In this document: one piece after another, positions 60,055-64,000 of the stretch
Layout of the letters: each line of letters begins with the position of its first letter
Position numbering within the stretch: the stretch's first letter is position 1
Assembly (NCBI RefSeq): GCF_039794105.1
Contig: NZ_JBDIWA010000001.1
Location: 296,870 to 360,869, forward strand
Length of the DNA stretch: 64,000 bases
Origin: Kuenenia sp039794105
GTDB lineage: Bacteria > Planctomycetota > Brocadiia > Brocadiales > Brocadiaceae
Direction of reading: 5' to 3'
Notes under the pieces: model-generated
What the model was told of the DNA's origin: nothing
The model's input: only the letters and a program-made list of their open reading frames with translations
Database searches by the model: none
Translations under genes and position numbers: made by a program

Positions 60055-61593
60055 ATGAAAGAAAAAAAGGATGCCGTTCAAAAATTGTTTGTGCCAGACA
60101 TCGGAGGTAATGCGGATATTCAGCCTTATTTCCTGGCGAGTGACGGGGAAATTGACAAGTCGATTATAGATAACCTTGATTCAGATGTTATTATCCTGGA
60201 TAAGGAACTTAACATTGTGCTTATGAATAAATCTGCGGAACGGACATTTGGCGTGAGTTTTCATGAGGTAAAAGGCACAAACTACCTGGCCTTGCGGCTT
60301 AGATCGATAGAACGGGAGCTGGCCAGAAACCTTAATAATGTTCTTCAAACAAAAAAGGCATTCACTATTAAAGAACTGCAGATTATTTCTCCAGATAAAG
60401 TTACACACTTTTTTGACCAGAGTTGTATTCCTATCCTTGATGATGGCGGCGTACTGCAAGGTGTGCTTTCTATCAGTAAGGATGTTACAAAAAGGGTATA
60501 TAAGGAGATTCAATATCACGAATCTCAGAAGATGCTAAAGGCATTGTTTCAGGAATTAGAGGTAAAAAATACTACTATCCGGAGTTTGCAGACTTCATTA
60601 AGAGAGCGGTACAGTTTTAATAGCCTGATTGGTAAGAGTTATTTGATGCAGAATATTTACGACCTGATCGAAAAGGTCTCCCAAACCGATTCAACGGTGC
60701 TTATTACAGGAGAGACGGGAACAGGAAAGGAATTGGTGGCAAGGGCAATTCATTATAATAGCCACAGAAAAGATTATAACCTGGTGGCCGTAAATTGCGC
60801 CGCTTTGCCGGAGACCCTTTTGGAAAGCGAGCTTTTTGGTCATGTCAAGGGTTCTTTTACCGGCGCTATTCGGGACAAAAAAGGGAAGTTTGAACTTGCG
60901 GATAAAGGAACCATATTTCTGGATGAAATCGGAGAGTTGTCGATTCCCACCCAGGTTAAGTTGTTGCGGGTACTGCAGGAAAGACACATAGAACGGGTGG
61001 GAGACGAAAAGACCATAAAAGTAGATATTCGCATTATTGCTGCAACAAACCAGGATATCCTTGAATTAATTGAGAAGGGAACGTTTCGGAAAGACCTCTT
61101 TTACCGGCTGAATATTATTTCAATCAGGCTTCCATCCCTGAAAGAACGTACCGATGATATCCCGCTTTTAGTGAATCATTTTATTGAAAAATTCAACATT
61201 CGCTTCAAAAAGAATATAAACGGCATATCGCCAAACGCCTTAAGAAAGCTTATGGCATATTCATGGCCTGGCAATATCAGGGAACTGGAAGGCGTCATCG
61301 AAAAGGCTGTCCTTCTGGAAGAATCCGAAACTATCGAAAATATAGAGTTGCCGACAGACCATTCCGCGACTACGAACCTTTGTCTGCCCAAACCCTTAAA
61401 TGCCGGACATGATATTTCCTCTTATGAGGATCTGCAGAAACGCTTGGATATGTTGGAGCGGGAATATTTTGTCAGCGTATTTCAGAAGCATCATGGCAGG
61501 ATAGGTAGTATAGCAGCATGCACAGGCCTTAACAGACGTACGATTTTAAATAAGATGAAAAAATTCTCACTTAAAAAGAGTTTATTTAAATAG
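60055..61593 (+). CDS. Sigma-54 dependent transcription activator (PAS-AAA-Fis)
   Basis: A 512-residue regulator. PAS domain (about 35-150), coiled linker, AAA+ domain (about 180-410) with Walker A GETGTGKE near residue 219, the sigma-54 contact loop GSFTGA (usually GAFTGA) and Walker B GTIFLDEIGEL, then a Fis-type helix-turn-helix at the end (IAACTGLNRRTILNKMKKF). It opens sigma-54 promoters on a signal read by the PAS domain. No kinase partner lies beside it. The Ser for Ala change in GAFTGA is known in active members. The ATG at 60055 fits the family start. Confidence 0.93.
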   Translation: MKEKKDAVQKLFVPDIGGNADIQPYFLASDGEIDKSIIDNLDSDVIILDKELNIVLMNKSAERTFGVSFHEVKGTNYLALRLRSIERELARNLNNVLQTKKAFTIKELQIISPDKVTHFFDQSCIPILDDGGVLQGVLSISKDVTKRVYKEIQYHESQKMLKALFQELEVKNTTIRSLQTSLRERYSFNSLIGKSYLMQNIYDLIEKVSQTDSTVLITGETGTGKELVARAIHYNSHRKDYNLVAVNCAALPETLLESELFGHVKGSFTGAIRDKKGKFELADKGTIFLDEIGELSIPTQVKLLRVLQERHIERVGDEKTIKVDIRIIAATNQDILELIEKGTFRKDLFYRLNIISIRLPSLKERTDDIPLLVNHFIEKFNIRFKKNINGISPNALRKLMAYSWPGNIRELEGVIEKAVLLEESETIENIELPTDHSATTNLCLPKPLNAGHDISSYEDLQKRLDMLEREYFVSVFQKHHGRIGSIAACTGLNRRTILNKMKKFSLKKSLFK

Positions 61594-61602
61594 CGTTGTT
61601 AA

Positions 61603-62301
61603 TTACATCCCGCCTTTCCTTAAAATTGCTTCAAGCCTTGCTACGTGATCGGCAGGTATCGTTGTATGCCGCAATCCACTTACCGTAGCATCAATATCAT
61701 ACGGCGCCCGTTTTATCTCCAGGGCGCCGTCTTTCCATATGGCATACGAAGCCAGGGGTATCCCGTCGCGCGGCTGACCAACACTTCCCGGATTGACGAC
61801 AGTTATCTCACCTACCTTACGCACCACAGGGAGATGCGTATGTCCAAGCAAAACGATATTTGCCCGGACGCCCTTTAATTCATCTTCCATTTCACTATCG
61901 GAAACTTCGGGCCGGAGGTATTTGTAAATATCTCCGCCGGGTGAGCCATGAGACAACAGGAATGTTACGCCGCCTGCCTCTGTATTTAGCGTTAGCGGAA
62001 GGTTTGCAAGAAATTCTTTTTCGCCGGCATTCAGGATGGTTTTCGTGAAAATTTTACCTTGGTCGCTCAGGGCTTTATATTTTTCAGAACAGCCGCATTC
62101 CATGTTTTTACCAATGGCATTATCATGATTTCCGCGGACAATCTTGTCAGTTAACTTCCGGATTTTTTCTATGCACTCTTTCGGGTATGGCCCATAATTA
62201 ACGATATCGCCAAGACAAAATATCATGTCGGCTGTTTCTTCCAAAACGGCGTTTAATGCCGCTTCATTTCCATGGATATCAGAGATTATAAGGATCTTCA
62301 T
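61603..62301 (-). CDS. Metallophosphoesterase of the YfcE/MJ0936 type
   Basis: A 232-residue metal-dependent phosphodiesterase. All metal-binding motifs are present: SDIHGN (Asp, His), GDIVNYGP (Asp), GNHDN (Asn, His), LSHGSPGG (His) and GHTHLP (His pair). The substrate in this family is a cyclic nucleotide or small phosphodiester, not predictable here. I use the ATG at 62301, before which AAGGGA lies; the longer frame would overlap the HD-GYP gene. It is the second gene of a two-gene unit, 11 bases after the HD-GYP gene. Confidence 0.88.
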   Translation of the reverse strand: MKILIISDIHGNEAALNAVLEETADMIFCLGDIVNYGPYPKECIEKIRKLTDKIVRGNHDNAIGKNMECGCSEKYKALSDQGKIFTKTILNAGEKEFLANLPLTLNTEAGGVTFLLSHGSPGGDIYKYLRPEVSDSEMEDELKGVRANIVLLGHTHLPVVRKVGEITVVNPGSVGQPRDGIPLASYAIWKDGALEIKRAPYDIDATVSGLRHTTIPADHVARLEAILRKGGM

Positions 62302-62312
62302 TTCTTCCCTTC

Positions 62313-63494
62313 TTAAATACATTGAATTTCAAAAGAAGCATCACTTTTTAAATCAATTTCAACAGGTTTAATTTTACCTTGTTTATTATCGCACAATAAT
62401 TTTACTTTTGGCCTGGTCATTTGTGAAATTTCTACAGAGGCGACAACGCCCGTAAAATCTTTATACATGCCCCGTACAACCTTGATTTCTGAACCTACTG
62501 GATATTTCGGCATTACTGTTAAAAAACAATTTACTAATTCTTCGTTGAATTGCGTGCCGGCGCCGTTTTTTATGAGATCATACACCAGATCAGGGGGCAT
62601 TCCCTTACGATACGGGCGGTCTGAAATACATGCGTCATAGACGTCGGCAACGGCAGCAATCTCCGCACCCATAATCATTTTATCATGCTCTACATATGTG
62701 ATTTCTCCCTTATCTAGCTTATTATTCCCCGCCAGACCACGCGGATATCCTTTCCCATCCTGCCTCTCATGGTGCTGATAAGGAATATGCGCAGAAACAT
62801 ATCCGATAGCGTCAATATCTTTAAGCAACTCATATCCAAAAGAAGTGTGTTGTTTTATTTTATCAAACTCTTCATTTGTTAACTTACCCGGTTTATTAAG
62901 CAGCTTTACATCAATAAAAATCTTGCCTATATCGTGTAAAAACTCGCCGATGGCTATTTGTTTCAGTTTTTTTTTGTCAAGATACAGCCTTCTTGCAATA
63001 ATCAACGATATTATTGCCGCATCTATAGAATGCTCGAAGGTATAATTATCTACCGTCTTTATTGAATTCAAACCGGACAAAATATCCTGTCCCATAATTT
63101 CCTCAAGGAAAGAATCAATATCCTCTACCAGTTGTTTAAATGCCTGGCTTTCCTGAAAAGTTCTTTTCACCTTTGGGGTATTGATGCTTCGGATAACTGA
63201 TTCTGAAGTATCCGCTTCTATATCGGCAATGGCTGCCTGCGTTACCTTGTAAGTTTTAAGAATATCCTTCGTTGCCATAAGACGAATTTTATCAGAAATC
63301 GTGTCTTTAATAACAATATCTTCCGTATCCTTATCTTCTATGTAAATACAAGCATATCCCCTTGCTTTTAACCTATCGATATACCCCTGCGATAGTTCAA
63401 CGCCTTTCTTCAGCAATACCTCATAGTTCTCGCCATAAATTGGTTTACCCAGCACCATACCGGGTGATACGCTGTTTATATGTTTTTTAATCAT
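62313..63494 (-). CDS. HD-GYP domain protein (c-di-GMP phosphodiesterase)
   Basis: A 393-residue protein with an N-terminal region (1-130), an HD-GYP domain (about 145-310) and a C-terminal beta domain. Motifs are EHSIDAAII, FLHDIGKIFIDVKLLNKPG, HHERQDGKGYP and VADVYDACISDRPYRKG, so all parts needed for c-di-GMP hydrolysis are there. The start MIKKHINSVSPGMVLGKPIYGENYEVLLKKG is the common DUF3391-like part. No membrane segment. With the PilZ and GGDEF-EAL proteins this makes a third c-di-GMP gene in the window. Confidence 0.93.
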   Translation of the reverse strand: MIKKHINSVSPGMVLGKPIYGENYEVLLKKGVELSQGYIDRLKARGYACIYIEDKDTEDIVIKDTISDKIRLMATKDILKTYKVTQAAIADIEADTSESVIRSINTPKVKRTFQESQAFKQLVEDIDSFLEEIMGQDILSGLNSIKTVDNYTFEHSIDAAIISLIIARRLYLDKKKLKQIAIGEFLHDIGKIFIDVKLLNKPGKLTNEEFDKIKQHTSFGYELLKDIDAIGYVSAHIPYQHHERQDGKGYPRGLAGNNKLDKGEITYVEHDKMIMGAEIAAVADVYDACISDRPYRKGMPPDLVYDLIKNGAGTQFNEELVNCFLTVMPKYPVGSEIKVVRGMYKDFTGVVASVEISQMTRPKVKLLCDNKQGKIKPVEIDLKSDASFEIQCI

Positions 63495-63888
63495 AAATAT
63501 TGCATGATATAAAAATTTAAAAACTTATAACACAATCTTCTTATATAACAAAATGCTCCACGTTGTTATATGACTTCCTCTGCGGTTAATGTAGAGACGC
63601 ATTAAATGCGTCTCTACAAAAATATTGAAATTCCTAAGCTGGCATAGCCAGAACCAAACAAGCACAAAGTAGAAAATTCGAAATTCGAAGTACGAAATAC
63701 GAAACAAATTCGAATAACAAAGCATAAAATTCAAAACAAATCCAAAACATCCCTGTCTGCGTGCGATCACGTACAGGCAGGCAGCAATATGAAGCACGAA
63801 ATGCAAAAGATTCACTTGTTTAGAATTTCAAATCATTTTGTCATTAGAATTTGTTTCGGATTTCGTGTTTCGCATTTCACCCCTCATT
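63495..63888. other. Repeat-filled intergenic region at the right edge
   Basis: The 394 bases hold the family 2 palindrome at 63591-63617 and a long CGAAATTCGAA-type repeat tract (about 63670-63880). The frames found here run through the repeats. No gene. Confidence 0.55.
63591..63617. repeat. Family 2 palindrome GTAGAGACGCATTAAATGCG...
   Basis: A perfect palindrome with ATTAAAT at its centre, followed by aaaaatattgaaattccta, the inverted flank of the copy at 54629-54655. The shared flank shows that the mobile or copied unit is larger than the palindrome itself. Confidence 0.8.
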
Positions 63889-64000
63889 TTATGCTGATGC
63901 TTTTTTAGCGATATTCTCTTCATACTCATTTTTAAAGTACTGTAGCGTAGAAACAACAGGATTCGCAGATGTTTGTCCCAGTCCGCACAGCGAAGACGTC
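63889..64000 (-). CDS. NuoF/HndC-like NADH-binding flavoprotein, C-terminal end only
   Basis: The right edge cuts this gene; only the last 36 codons and the stop (63889-63891) are inside. They read TSSLCGLGQTSANPVVSTLQ and then YFKNEYEENIAKKASA. SLCGLGQ is the end of the 4Fe-4S site of the NADH-binding subunit of complex I (NuoF) and of related NAD-reducing hydrogenases and formate dehydrogenases. NPVVSTLQYFKNEYEENI is the usual last helix. Which complex it belongs to cannot be told from this piece; the start lies beyond the window. No gene on the same strand follows before the repeats. Confidence 0.75.
   Translation of the reverse strand, partial: TSSLCGLGQTSANPVVSTLQYFKNEYEENIAKKASA

Noticed and set aside
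63525..63815. 96-codon open frame at the right edge
   Set aside because: It lies across the family 2 palindrome and the CGAAATTCGAA repeat tract.

Overview
The window looks like a chromosomal segment of a flagellated Gram-negative bacterium of about 40% GC, most likely a planctomycete of the anammox group (Brocadiales; Kuenenia- or Brocadia-like). This is an inference from gene style: the alternative GlmU, an RNA-free RNase P (HARP) protein, a Gld-type ABC transporter with DUF4340, and many short palindromic intergenic repeats. No anammox marker gene lies in the window, so the assignment stays tentative. No rRNA, tRNA or CRISPR array was recognised.

Layout. 1-11 kb: alternative GlmU, HARP and a small antitoxin-like protein, then ribBA, carA, carB and glycine decarboxylase subunit 1. 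10.4-21.5 kb: a TPR lipoprotein-like or secreted protein, a membrane protein, a c-di-GMP cluster (PilZ protein and a large receiver-PAS-GAF-PAS-GGDEF-EAL protein), asd, an RNase HII-like protein, a probable lipoprotein and an RlmI-like methyltransferase. 21.9-26.8 kb: a mobile integron, described below. 26.9-29.8 kb: a 966-residue STAND NTPase with eleven 40-residue TPR units. 30-37 kb: a flagellar hook-junction operon (flgJ-like, flgN, flgK, flgL, fliW, csrA, TPR) with a good sigma-28 promoter match upstream. 37-41 kb: zinc dehydrogenase, LsrF-like aldolase, cysE and cysK, then rpoZ. 41.6-51.4 kb: ABC transporter (GldA/F/G type), a five-repeat DUF4340 protein, an HtrA protease and a two-component system. 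51.5-64 kb: a glycosyltransferase, a YkgJ-like cysteine-rich protein, cbiQ-like and cbiB genes, a heat-shock operon (two Hsp20, grpE, dnaK), a sigma-54 activator, a phosphodiesterase, an HD-GYP protein, and the C-terminal end of a NuoF-like flavoprotein at the right edge.

The most striking region is an integron that a plain ORF reading misses. A broken integron integrase gene (intI, + strand) is followed, in the opposite direction, by a candidate attI core site and five gene cassettes on the - strand, each ending in an attC-like inverted repeat. In all five cassettes the first bases match the reverse complement of the R'' box of the cassette's own attC (three exact, two near), as expected for cassettes inserted one by one. 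From the attI side the cassettes carry an HNH nuclease, a small membrane protein, a restriction-modification pair (m4C-type methyltransferase plus HNH endonuclease), and two higBA toxin-antitoxin modules. The two higBA modules share the same promoter-operator layout and appear to make leaderless transcripts. The integrase is inactivated by a CATA tetranucleotide repeat expansion (nine units; four, seven or ten would be in frame), further frameshifts and loss of the C-terminal catalytic part, so the array is now probably sedentary.

The intergenic spaces are rich in short palindromic, MITE-like repeats of at least six families. The same families recur across the window and probably explain most of the long non-coding gaps.
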